DNA of 10,973 nucleotides, taken from the NCBI GenBank assembly GCA_025356925.1, contig JANXQE010000502.1:1-10973 (forward strand), in the 5' to 3' direction. Under the pieces are notes generated by a model. The model had not been told where the DNA came from. It saw only the letters and a list, made by a program, of their open reading frames with translations, and ran no database searches. Shown here piece after piece: positions 1-6,957 of this stretch. Both the position numbers and the translations under genes were made by a program. This stretch comes from Limisphaerales bacterium. Its GTDB lineage: Bacteria > Verrucomicrobiota > Verrucomicrobiia > Limisphaerales > UBA8199. Position 1 is the stretch's first letter. Each line of letters begins with the position of its first letter.

Positions 1-400
1 GCCCGAGATCGAAGGGCTTGGTTTCCGAGAACGAGAAAACATTGTGCAGGATATCGTCATAATTAGGCCATTCCACGGTCGTGCCGACCAGCACGGGAAG
101 TATATGTGGAGAAAACATCGCTCCCTTCTGAGCAATCCTGCGTGTCACGACCTGGACGGGCTTGAGCGGCGCGGGTGGATTTGTGCCAACGGGCCCTTCG
201 ATATACACCAGAAAATCGTGCATCGAGCCATAGTCAACTCGTTCGACAAATTTAAATTGACGACTGTCATATTTGCCGGCTTGTGCCTCCGTGTCCGTTC
301 CCGGTTTGCCCTGAGCGTGAACCATGCCGGTGATCGTACCGGCTCTGAGTTGAGCGGAGGACAGTTCGCTTGCCAGAAGAAGGATGAGGATATGTCGCAT
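1..400 (-). CDS. Secreted cupredoxin-like (plastocyanin-type) protein, incomplete at the window edge
   Basis: The minus strand is open from an ATG at 400-398 to base 1 with no stop, giving 133 residues of an incomplete protein. Residues 1-19 are a short hydrophobic signal-like segment (MRHILILLLA...), so the product is probably periplasmic or outer-membrane facing. Residues 21-35 (GTITGMVHAQGKPG) look like the first strands of a carboxypeptidase-regulatory-like or Ig-like fold. Residues 105-133 (VGTTVEWPNYDDILHNVFSF...) match the conserved core of cupredoxins often annotated as methylamine-utilisation or plastocyanin-like proteins; His119 would be the first type-1 copper ligand. The remaining Cys, His and Met ligands would lie beyond base 1, so copper binding cannot be confirmed. 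The start lies only 4 bp after the porin stop (TGA-CGTT-ATG) and has no clear Shine-Dalgarno, which suggests translational coupling to the porin. An electron-transfer or copper-handling role is inference. Confidence 0.8.
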   Translation of the reverse strand, partial: MRHILILLLASELSSAQLRAGTITGMVHAQGKPGTDTEAQAGKYDSRQFKFVERVDYGSMHDFLVYIEGPVGTNPPAPLKPVQVVTRRIAQKGAMFSPHILPVLVGTTVEWPNYDDILHNVFSFSETKPFDLG

Positions 401-404
401 AACG

Positions 405-1766
405 TCAGAATCTAAAAGCTGCCTCAAGGGCAAACAGGTCCTCGCTGTTCCGGGTGTCCCCATCCACGGTCGTACCGCGCTCGAACGTGTATTCGGCCTT
501 GAGCAGCAGGTTCTGGCTCCAGCGGTAGCCAACGTCCAGACTTAGTCGCCAGATATCCTTGGTGAGGGGGCCAAAGAAGTAGTCTCCAAAATCTCCGTTG
601 CCGACGATCGGGAATCCTTGGTCGGCGAGGATTTGGCTGAACCGGACTCCGCCGTACAGCTTGCCAATGATGTCGTGAACGGCTTCGAAGGAGTAATAGT
701 AGACATCCCGACGGTTCCGGCCCGCGGGGTCATTATCCTGGTAATGAACGGTGCCGCCGAACGCTCGTAATTGGCCCCGCGCCAGGCGCACTTGAATGTC
801 TCCTTCGACCAGGTTTGCCTGAAAGCGCGTGGTGGCCGGGGAACCGAGCGATCTGAAAAAGCCATTGCCAAACCACATGGCGGACAGTTGATCCTGCTGG
901 ACATCAAGTTCGCCCGTGCGCATCCCGCTAATGCTCAGGTGAAGTTTGTCCAATGGATCGAAGCCGATGCGAGCCGCCACCGACTTATCCGACGTAAAGT
1001 CCCGCGTTTCAGCGATGCCCCCATTCTGCACGGCAGCAGCATAGCTCACTTTGCCGGCGCGCCCATAAAGCTCGAGCCCCTCGTCCACTCCCCAGAGATC
1101 GGAAAGGGAATGGGAGATGAATGGGTTGTCGATCGCATAGCGGGTTAGATACTCTTCCCCATAAGGAACGTACATCCGGCCCGCCCGGACGTTGAGCACA
1201 TGGTCGGTGTGCCACAACTGCGAGACGTTCTCGATGTCAAGGTACAACTCTCCGAGCCGCAGTTGAAGATCTTGTTCCTCGCGCGTCGCCAGGTTTATCT
1301 CGCCAAAGAAGTACACGTTGTCGACCACAGGCGCTTCCACAAACAAACGAGCCTCGTCGATCCGGAATTCGTTATTCGGGAACATGCCCCCGGGCCCGGT
1401 GTGGAAAAACGCCACACCGCCTTCTCCGCTGAGATTGACCCTGCCAAGGGTGAAAGGAGAGGAGGCCTTGGTGGCCAGATCATCACCGCGCCTCGCGGCG
1501 TCGTCCGGTTCGCTCTCGCGCTCCGGTTTTGCCCCGGCCTTTTGGATCTCTCCAACCCTTTGGGAGAGCGCCTCGATCAGGCCCTGCTGGTTCTGCAACT
1601 GCTTTTCGAGCACGGAGTTTTGCTCCCGCAACTGCCTCAGCTCTTCCCTTAATTCCGCCGAATCATCGGCGCGCAGCGGCAGGGAGACAAAAACCAGCCA
1701 GATGGCCCCCAAAAAAAGGGCAGCTCTGGCAGGTTGGCAGTGCGGCATGCTGTCGAAGGGGAGCAT
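405..1766 (-). CDS. Outer-membrane porin with N-terminal coiled coil
   Basis: This 453-residue product has a signal peptide (about residues 11-33, hydrophobic run ending LPLRA before DDSAELR). A heptad-like Leu/Glu/Gln-rich coiled coil follows (about 34-77), then a charged linker (78-104). From about residue 105 to the end come alternating strands typical of a beta barrel (FTLGRVNLSGEGGVAFF, ..., LLLKAEYTFERG), and the chain ends in Phe (ALEAAFRF), the usual outer-membrane insertion signature. It resembles the phosphate-selective-porin/OprP-like group with a trimerising coiled coil; the solute is not predictable. ATG 1766 is chosen because AAGG lies 8 bases before it; ATG 1748 (residue 7, MPHCQ) is a weaker alternative without a Shine-Dalgarno. 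It is the first gene of a minus-strand pair with the cupredoxin-like gene, 4 bp downstream. It is divergent from the propeller gene at 2044, with 277 bp between them. Confidence 0.88.
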   Translation of the reverse strand: MLPFDSMPHCQPARAALFLGAIWLVFVSLPLRADDSAELREELRQLREQNSVLEKQLQNQQGLIEALSQRVGEIQKAGAKPERESEPDDAARRGDDLATKASSPFTLGRVNLSGEGGVAFFHTGPGGMFPNNEFRIDEARLFVEAPVVDNVYFFGEINLATREEQDLQLRLGELYLDIENVSQLWHTDHVLNVRAGRMYVPYGEEYLTRYAIDNPFISHSLSDLWGVDEGLELYGRAGKVSYAAAVQNGGIAETRDFTSDKSVAARIGFDPLDKLHLSISGMRTGELDVQQDQLSAMWFGNGFFRSLGSPATTRFQANLVEGDIQVRLARGQLRAFGGTVHYQDNDPAGRNRRDVYYYSFEAVHDIIGKLYGGVRFSQILADQGFPIVGNGDFGDYFFGPLTKDIWRLSLDVGYRWSQNLLLKAEYTFERGTTVDGDTRNSEDLFALEAAFRF

Positions 1767-1861
1767 CCGGTATGCCTTGCCTGACCCGGATCGGCAGATT
1801 CCGTCCGCGGCGCAGCCAAAGACGAGAAAAGAGCGGCCTGGTGCAGTCCCCTTTGCCGGTT

Positions 1862-1880
1862 GGCCGAGCCAGAATCGGCC
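1862..1880. promoter_or_regulatory. Imperfect dyad GGCCGA-N7-TCGGCC in divergent promoter region
   Basis: Perfect 6-bp arms (GGCCGA at 1862-1867 and TCGGCC at 1875-1880) flank a 7-bp spacer, 8 bp upstream of the -35 candidate at 1888. The arms are the same half-site as the dyad before padR, but the spacer is 5 bp longer, so a shared binding protein is not implied. In DNA this GC-rich it may be chance. Confidence 0.2.
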
Positions 1881-1887
1881 TAATGTC

Positions 1888-1917
1888 TTGAATTAGGGCA
1901 CTTGGTTCCAGAATAAT
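1888..1917 (+). promoter_or_regulatory. Candidate sigma-70-type promoter for the propeller gene
   Basis: TTGAAT (1888-1893) and AATAAT (1912-1917) are separated by 18 bp, matching 4/6 and 5/6 of the sigma-70 hexamers and standing out in GC-rich surroundings. Transcription would begin near 1925, leaving a leader of about 120 bases before the ATG at 2044. A 10-bp palindrome TTCCCGGGAA (1940-1949) follows and could be an operator or chance. The rest of the 277-bp divergent gap shows nothing else I can name, and no promoter for the minus-strand porin stands out. Confidence 0.35.
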
Positions 1918-2043
1918 CGCCCGAGTCACAAAACGGTAATTCCCGGGAACCCTCGCCCTGGTTCGTCCCTCCTATACCAAACACTGATCCATCTCACCGT
2001 GCCCGGAAACCGATCCGGCGGTGATTAATGAAAGGGAAAGAAC

Positions 2044-3174
2044 ATGAAAGCTCATATTGTAAATAATAGCGACATTCCGGTCAGGCTCGGCGCGGTTCTG
2101 GCGCTTTTGCTGGCGCTTGTGATCGGCGCCACGCCGGCGTTGGCTGACCATGGCTCACGTGGGATGCGCCGTTTCAATCGACCGGGCAACATCCTGATCG
2201 CCGACCAGTTTAATAACCGGGTGATCGAGGTTGACACCGCCGGCGATATTCTCTGGTCGTTCGGGCTTGGACCCAACGATTTCTCAGCGCAGTCGATCAT
2301 CGGCTGCAACGACGCCCAGCGGGTCGGACGTTTTACGCTGATGGCCGGAACCGGCACGCCGCCGGGCGTGATCCCCCAGGCTCCCACCGGCGCCGTCGAT
2401 AACCGAGTGATCCTCGTCGATGAGCACGGGCAAATCGTCTGGCAGTACGGGCAGTTTGGGCAGACCGGCTCTGGCCCCGACCTGCTGAGCACCCCGGTGC
2501 AGAGCACATTCCTGCCGAACTTCCACGTCCTCATCACCGACCAGGGCAATAACCGGATCATCGAAGTGAACTTCCACAAGCAGATCGTCTGGCAATACCC
2601 GGGGTCGAATGCCAACCCGGCCGACCAGCTTAACAGCCCGAATTCGGCTGAGTTGCTCGAAAATGGTCACATCCTGATCGCCGACGAGAATAACAACCGC
2701 GCCATCGAGGTGACGCGCGCCGATCAGATTGTTAAAATCAACACCGCTGGCGGGACCTTGGGTGCCTGCGCCTTCGCCAGCCGTCTGGATAACGGGCACA
2801 CCCTGCTGACCGATGCGAGCAACTCCAGCGCGGTCGAAGTCGATGCGACGGATAAAGTGGTTTGGCAGTTTGTCACCGACACGGACCCGATGAGCATTCC
2901 CGCGCCTTTGCCCACCCGTGCGGTACGGCTGCGCGACGGGGACACGCTGATCAGCGACCAGTTCAACAACCGGGTGATCCGTGTCAGTCCTGCGGGCAAG
3001 ATTGTCGCCAGCTACGGACTTCCGCTGGACGGCGGCACCGGCATCGGCAACAACGTCGGCATCGACCTGCACACTACCCAGCAAGGACTCTATGCGCCCT
3101 ACGATGCAAAGGTCATCGGCGACTATACCGGGTTGACGCCTCCGTTTGACTTTGACGAAGACGCCGACGACTAG
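2044..3174 (+). CDS. Exported six-repeat beta-propeller protein (NHL/PQQ/ASST-like)
   Basis: This 376-residue protein has a signal peptide (hydrophobic 16-34, likely cleavage TPALA before DHGS). Six repeats follow at about residues 50-74, 119-135, 162-186, 210-232, 252-277 and 301-325. Their consensus is roughly [IVT]LI[AT]D-x-x-NNR-x-IEV-x-x-x-x-x-IVWQY; the clearest are LIADQFNNRVIEV and LISDQFNNRVIRV. Repeats of this type form blades of a beta-propeller and occur in NHL, PQQ-like and arylsulfotransferase-like (ASST) families. No catalytic residues of a known enzyme can be assigned, so it is called by fold only. Repeat 2 lacks the leading LIAD strand and repeat 5 is degenerate (NSSAVEV). 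The chain ends in an acidic tail (DFDEDADD). The start is well supported: AGGG at 2033-2036 lies 7 bases before the ATG. It is monocistronic in this window and likely periplasmic or secreted. Confidence 0.82.
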   Translation: MKAHIVNNSDIPVRLGAVLALLLALVIGATPALADHGSRGMRRFNRPGNILIADQFNNRVIEVDTAGDILWSFGLGPNDFSAQSIIGCNDAQRVGRFTLMAGTGTPPGVIPQAPTGAVDNRVILVDEHGQIVWQYGQFGQTGSGPDLLSTPVQSTFLPNFHVLITDQGNNRIIEVNFHKQIVWQYPGSNANPADQLNSPNSAELLENGHILIADENNNRAIEVTRADQIVKINTAGGTLGACAFASRLDNGHTLLTDASNSSAVEVDATDKVVWQFVTDTDPMSIPAPLPTRAVRLRDGDTLISDQFNNRVIRVSPAGKIVASYGLPLDGGTGIGNNVGIDLHTTQQGLYAPYDAKVIGDYTGLTPPFDFDEDADD

Positions 3175-3296
3175 GATGCTGATGCGGGCCCAGTCCAGCA
3201 AGTTTCTCCGATAGCACTCCCTGCCGCGAGCACGAGCCGCGCGGACGAAAACGTTCCGCCGGACACTCGATGCTCGCGCTTCATTTCCGGCCCCCG

Positions 3297-3325
3297 GCCA
3301 AGGCGTACCGGTCCATAACCTTGGC
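3297..3325. other. Inverted repeat (7-bp arms) downstream of the propeller gene
   Basis: GCCAAGG (3297-3303) and CCTTGGC (3319-3325) are perfect complements around a 15-base loop, and flanking CCGG/CCGG could extend the stem with a bulge. No T-tract follows, so this is not a convincing intrinsic terminator. The rest of 3175-3377 holds no gene I can support. Confidence 0.25.
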
Positions 3326-3377
3326 GCCGGACCCCTGGTAATCCGCATCCAGTTGCTGGCGGTCTCGCATCGACTGC

Positions 3378-3407
3378 TTGACAGCAGCGGCGCAAGCAAA
3401 TTACGAT
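3378..3407 (+). promoter_or_regulatory. Candidate sigma-70-type promoter of the padR-efflux operon
   Basis: A perfect TTGACA (3378-3383) is followed after 18 bp by TACGAT (3402-3407, 4/6 match to TATAAT). Transcription would start near 3414, about 28 bases before the padR ATG. The -10 box and start point lie inside the 34-bp dyad at 3398-3431, the classical arrangement for a repressed promoter. Confidence 0.5.
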
Positions 3408-3431
3408 GGCCGACATCGGCCAATGTAATTT
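3398..3431. promoter_or_regulatory. 34-bp dyad, probable autoregulatory operator for the PadR-type repressor
   Basis: The sequence shows nested, nearly perfect two-fold symmetry. The outer arms AAATTAC (3398-3404) and GTAATTT (3425-3431) are exact complements. So are the inner arms TGGCCGA (3407-3413) and TCGGCCA (3416-3422), with a 2-bp centre. Only the two bases between outer and inner arms, and the centre, break the symmetry (14 of 17 pairs match). It covers the candidate -10 and start point and ends 10 bp before the ATG of padR. PadR proteins bind as dimers to dyads in their own promoters, so autoregulation of the whole operon is the natural reading (inference). A terminator is unlikely: the 2-base centre is too tight for a good hairpin loop and no T-run follows. 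Confidence 0.6.
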
Positions 3432-3441
3432 CTGCTGACGG

Positions 3442-3777
3442 ATGAAAGCTGTGAATCGTGAGATTTTGTTAAGCTTCTGGAAGGTGCATATCTTACACCA
3501 CGCGGATTCGGGAGCGGTCCACGGACAGTGGATACTCACGGAATTGCGACGCCACGGTTACGACCTCAGCCCCGGAACGCTCTATCCTCTGCTCACGCGA
3601 ATGAACCGGCTGGGATGGCTCAACTGCAAGACGGCGCCGGGTGGAGGACGTCGGGCGCGCAAAGATTATCGGCTGACGCCCGCCGGCCGTAGAATCCTGG
3701 CCCTGATTCGGGCCCAGGTCAGTGAGCTTTACGACGAGGTCGTTTTCGAGGAAGAAAAAGACGCGGCGGAGTCGTGA
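3442..3777 (+). CDS. PadR-family transcriptional repressor
   Basis: The 111-residue product is the size of the compact PadR subfamily. The winged-helix domain is clear: the N-terminal helix ILLSFWKVHILHHA (about 8-21), then GQWILTELRRHGYDLSPGTLYPLLTRMNRLGWL (about 28-60) with the family-typical 'SPGTLYPLL' recognition helix. The wing (GGGRRARKDYRLTPAGRR) and a C-terminal dimerisation helix (about 85-105) follow. PadR proteins commonly control neighbouring multidrug pumps and lose DNA affinity when they bind a pump substrate. Here the gene is the first of the operon, 10 bp before the RND pump, and a 34-bp dyad sits directly upstream, so self-repression is likely. The start could be ATG 3442 or GTG 3451; the latter gives the more family-typical N-terminus (M)NREILLSFWK. 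Neither has a strong Shine-Dalgarno. Confidence 0.88.
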   Translation: MKAVNREILLSFWKVHILHHADSGAVHGQWILTELRRHGYDLSPGTLYPLLTRMNRLGWLNCKTAPGGGRRARKDYRLTPAGRRILALIRAQVSELYDEVVFEEEKDAAES

Positions 3778-3787
3778 CTCTCGCGGT

Positions 3788-6700
3788 ATGAATCTGGTCC
3801 AAACTGCGCTTCGTCGTCCTTTCACGATCCTGGTGCTCGTGGCGGGTCTGGCGCTTGGCTCGTTAGTTGCGTTGCGCCAGATGCCGCGGGATATCTTTCC
3901 AGCGTTGGGCATCCCCACGATCTACGTGGCGCAGCCCTACGGTGGGATGGATCCGGCTCAGATGGAAGGCTATCTCACCTATTATTACGAATACCATTTC
4001 CTCTACCTCACCGGCATCGAACACGTCGAATCCAAGTCCATCCAGGGCGCGGCATTGATCAAGCTGCAATTCCACCCCGGCACTGACATGTCCCAGGCCA
4101 TTTCGGAAACGGTCGCCTATGTAAACCGGGCGCGGGCGTTTATGCCTCCCGGGACTGTGCCTCCCTTTGTGACCCGCTTTGATGCTGGCAGCGTGCCCGT
4201 GGGCGACCTGGTTTTTTCGAGCGAAACCCGCACTGTGGGTGAAATGCAGGATGCGGCCCTGAACTTGGTCCGACCGCTCTTTGCGACTCTGCCGGGCGTT
4301 TCCGCTCCTCCGCCGTTTGGCGGTAGCGCCCGGAGCATCGTAATTAACCTGAACCCCGACCGGCTGCGGTCCTACAACATGTCGCCCGACGAAGTAGTCA
4401 CGGCGATCACGGCCGCCAACCTGATCACCCCATCGGGGAACATGCCCATCAACGGTAAGTATCCGATGGTGCCCCTGAACTCGGTCGTCAGGAATATCAA
4501 AGACCTGGAAACCGTGCCGATTCGCACCGGAACCTATCCAGCGATTTTCCTCCGCGACGTGGGGGAGGTCGTTGACGGGTCGGATATCATCACCAGCTAC
4601 GCGCTGGTAAATGGCCGGCGCACGGTCTATATCCCGGTCACAAAAAGGGCCGACGCCTCGACTCTCTCGGTCGTTAGTCTGGTCAAACAGAACCTTCCGA
4701 AATTCCAGAGCGTCCTGCCGAGCGACGTGAAGGTGAGCTACGAATTCGACCAGTCCCCCTATGTCACCAGGGCGATTCGCGGTTTGACACTCGAAGGCGG
4801 ACTGGGAGCGGTGCTGACCGGGTTGATGATTCTGCTCTTCCTGCGCGATTGGCGGAGCGCCTTGATCGTGGTCATCAACATTCCGTTATCCTTGATGGCC
4901 GCGGTCCTGGCTCTTTGGATTTCCCATCAGACGGTGAACATCATGACCCTGGGCGGGCTGGCGCTGGCCGTCGGCATCCTGGTCGATGAGGCGACCGTCT
5001 GTATTGAGAACGTTCACACGCACTTGACTCGCGGCAGTTCCTTGAAGCGCGCCGCCCGCGACGCGACCACCGAAACTACCACGCCCCGTTTCCTCGCGAT
5101 GCTCTGCATCCTGGCCATGTTCGTCCCCACCCTGTTCATGGTCGGCGCTGCCCGCGCCATGTTCCTGCCCCTCTCGCTGGCCGTGGGGTTTTCGATGATT
5201 GCGTCGTACTTGCTGTCCACCACCCTGGTGCCCATCCTGTCGGTGTGGTTTCTTCGGGGCCATGAGGAGAGTGCCAAAGGACGACCCCAAGGCAGCTTCA
5301 GTCGATTTCAGCAGCGCTACGCCCGCTGGGCGCATCGGTTCGTGCGGTTGCGCTGGGCGGTTCTTGCTGCCTACGTGATTTTGGTCGCGCTGCTCTTTGT
5401 CTTCCTTGGTGGACGCCTTGGAACCGAGATCTTTCCGAAAGTCGATGCCGGCCAACTCACCGTTCGGCTGCGCGCGCCCGCCGGTTCCCAGGTCGAGCGC
5501 ACCGAGGCCGTGGCACTTCAGGTTTTGGACATCATCAAAAACGAGGCGGGCCCACAGAACGTCGAGATCACCCTGGGGTTTGTCGGCGTCCACGCCCCGA
5601 GTTATCCTATTAATCTCATTTACCTCTGGAATGGCGGCTCGGAGGAGGGCGTGGTTCAGGTTCAATTAAAAACCGGCTTACGGATCCCGATCGCCGAGCT
5701 CAGAGAGCGGCTTCGGAGGAAGTTTGCGCAGGAACTGCCTGACGTGATTTTTTCTTTTGAGCCCAGCGACATCGTCAGCCGGGTGATGAGCCTTGGCTCG
5801 CCCACACCGATCGAAGTGGCGGTCAGCGGCCCCACACTCCTGGCGGATCGCGAATTTGCCGAAAAAGTGAAAGCCAGGTTGGAGAACATCCCGGCGTTGC
5901 GCGACGTGCAATTTGGGCAATCGCTGGATTATCCGATAGTTAACGTGGTCGTGAACCGGGAGCGTGCCGGTGTCATGGGGGTTAAGATGGCCGATGTTTC
6001 GCGGTCGCTCGTCGCAGCGACTTCTTCGAGCCGGTTTGTCGTCCCGAACTATTGGGCTGACCCGAACAGTGGCGTTGCTTACCAGCTCCAGGTGGAGGTG
6101 CCCCAGGCCCGCATGAACTCGGTCGAGCAGGCCAGGAATCTGCCGATCACTTATCGCCAGGGAGAAACTGTCCTGTTGCGCAACATCGCACGGGTGACCG
6201 AAACAAATTCGGTCGGGCAGTATCAACGGTACAACATGCAGAGGATGATCACCGTCACGGCCAACCTCGCGGGTGCGGACCTGGGGACGGTGGCCCGGCA
6301 GGTTGCACGCGCTATTCAGGACCTCGGCAGCCCGCCGCCAAAAGTCAACGTGGCGCTGCGCGGCCAGGTGGTTCCGTTGAAACAAATGCTCGATGGTCTC
6401 AAGACCGGCTTGCTCGTTGCCGTCCTGGTGATTTTTTTGTTACTGGCGGCCAATTTCCAATCATTGAAATTATCGCTCATCGTCCTCTCAACGATACCGG
6501 CGGTGATCGCCGGGGTGGCCTTAATGCTCTGGATCACGGGAACCACGGTTAATATTCAATCCTTTATGGGGGCCATCATGGCGGTCGGGGTGGCGGTCGC
6601 CAACGCCATCCTGCTGGTTACCTTTGCGGAGCGCGCGCGGTTGGGCGGCGCCGCTGCGGCTGCGGCCGCAGTGGACGGAGCACAGAGCCGGCTCCGGCCA

Positions 6701-6949
6701 ATCCTGATGACCAGCCTGGCGATGATCGCGGGCATGCTCCCGATGGCCTTGGGCGTCGGGGAAGGGGCCGAACAAACCGCCCCTCTTGGCCGGGCGGTCG
6801 TCGGTGGCCTGGCCGCGGCGAACCTCGCCACGTTGCTCATCGTACCGTCCGTGTTCGCCGTCGTCCAAGCGCGCGCCCATCGTCGCTCAGCCTCGCTTGA
6901 TCCCGACGAGGAGGAGCGCCCGACAACCAGCTCTCATCCCATCCAGTGA
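3788..6949 (+). CDS. RND efflux transporter permease (AcrB/HAE-1-like)
   Basis: This 1053-residue inner-membrane, proton-driven pump subunit has full family length. TM1 (about 13-31) is followed by a first periplasmic porter loop, TM2-TM6 (about 336-488), TM7 (about 525-545), a second periplasmic loop with GTEIFPKVDAGQLTVRLRAP, and TM8-TM12 (about 870-1025). TM4 has AVGILVDEATVCIENV: Asp400 aligns with AcrB Asp407, but Glu401 replaces Asp408. TM10 has VGVAVANAILLVTFAE with Ala938 at the AcrB Lys940 position. TM11 keeps Arg968 and Thr975 (RLRPILMTSL, AcrB Arg971/Thr978). The relay is therefore non-standard, and the pump forms a divergent branch rather than a classic AcrB or CusA. ATG 3788 is chosen over GTG 3722 because it removes a 56-bp overlap with padR and starts MNLVQTALRRPFTIL as the family does. 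The loop before TM11 contains a seven-alanine run. The substrate is unknown. Confidence 0.93.
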   Translation: MNLVQTALRRPFTILVLVAGLALGSLVALRQMPRDIFPALGIPTIYVAQPYGGMDPAQMEGYLTYYYEYHFLYLTGIEHVESKSIQGAALIKLQFHPGTDMSQAISETVAYVNRARAFMPPGTVPPFVTRFDAGSVPVGDLVFSSETRTVGEMQDAALNLVRPLFATLPGVSAPPPFGGSARSIVINLNPDRLRSYNMSPDEVVTAITAANLITPSGNMPINGKYPMVPLNSVVRNIKDLETVPIRTGTYPAIFLRDVGEVVDGSDIITSYALVNGRRTVYIPVTKRADASTLSVVSLVKQNLPKFQSVLPSDVKVSYEFDQSPYVTRAIRGLTLEGGLGAVLTGLMILLFLRDWRSALIVVINIPLSLMAAVLALWISHQTVNIMTLGGLALAVGILVDEATVCIENVHTHLTRGSSLKRAARDATTETTTPRFLAMLCILAMFVPTLFMVGAARAMFLPLSLAVGFSMIASYLLSTTLVPILSVWFLRGHEESAKGRPQGSFSRFQQRYARWAHRFVRLRWAVLAAYVILVALLFVFLGGRLGTEIFPKVDAGQLTVRLRAPAGSQVERTEAVALQVLDIIKNEAGPQNVEITLGFVGVHAPSYPINLIYLWNGGSEEGVVQVQLKTGLRIPIAELRERLRRKFAQELPDVIFSFEPSDIVSRVMSLGSPTPIEVAVSGPTLLADREFAEKVKARLENIPALRDVQFGQSLDYPIVNVVVNRERAGVMGVKMADVSRSLVAATSSSRFVVPNYWADPNSGVAYQLQVEVPQARMNSVEQARNLPITYRQGETVLLRNIARVTETNSVGQYQRYNMQRMITVTANLAGADLGTVARQVARAIQDLGSPPPKVNVALRGQVVPLKQMLDGLKTGLLVAVLVIFLLLAANFQSLKLSLIVLSTIPAVIAGVALMLWITGTTVNIQSFMGAIMAVGVAVANAILLVTFAERARLGGAAAAAAAVDGAQSRLRPILMTSLAMIAGMLPMALGVGEGAEQTAPLGRAVVGGLAAANLATLLIVPSVFAVVQARAHRRSASLDPDEEERPTTSSHPIQ

Positions 6950-6957
6950 AAGGCAAA

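Noticed and set aside
44..415. Plus-strand open frame of 123 codons
   Set aside because: It lies antisense to the cupredoxin-like frame (400 to 1, minus), which has a signal peptide and a recognisable core; the plus-strand reading resembles no family.
1896..1910. Possible sigma-54 promoter around GGGCACTTGGTTCCA
   Set aside because: The -24 part partly fits, but the -12 TTGC element is missing and no sigma-54 activator gene is nearby.
3297..3325. Intrinsic terminator for the propeller gene
   Set aside because: The stem is only 7 bp, the loop is 15 bases, it lies about 120 bp past the stop and no T-tract follows; kept only as an inverted repeat.
2284..3423. Long minus-strand open frame (379 codons) opposite the propeller gene
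   Set aside because: It is the antisense shadow of a GC-rich repeat-containing gene; its translation (repeated VDEDHSV-like strings) mirrors the propeller repeats and has no family features.
3722..3787. GTG start giving the RND pump 22 extra residues
   Set aside because: It would overlap padR by 56 bp and add a Lys/Arg-rich tail unlike the family; ATG 3788 gives the standard N-terminus.
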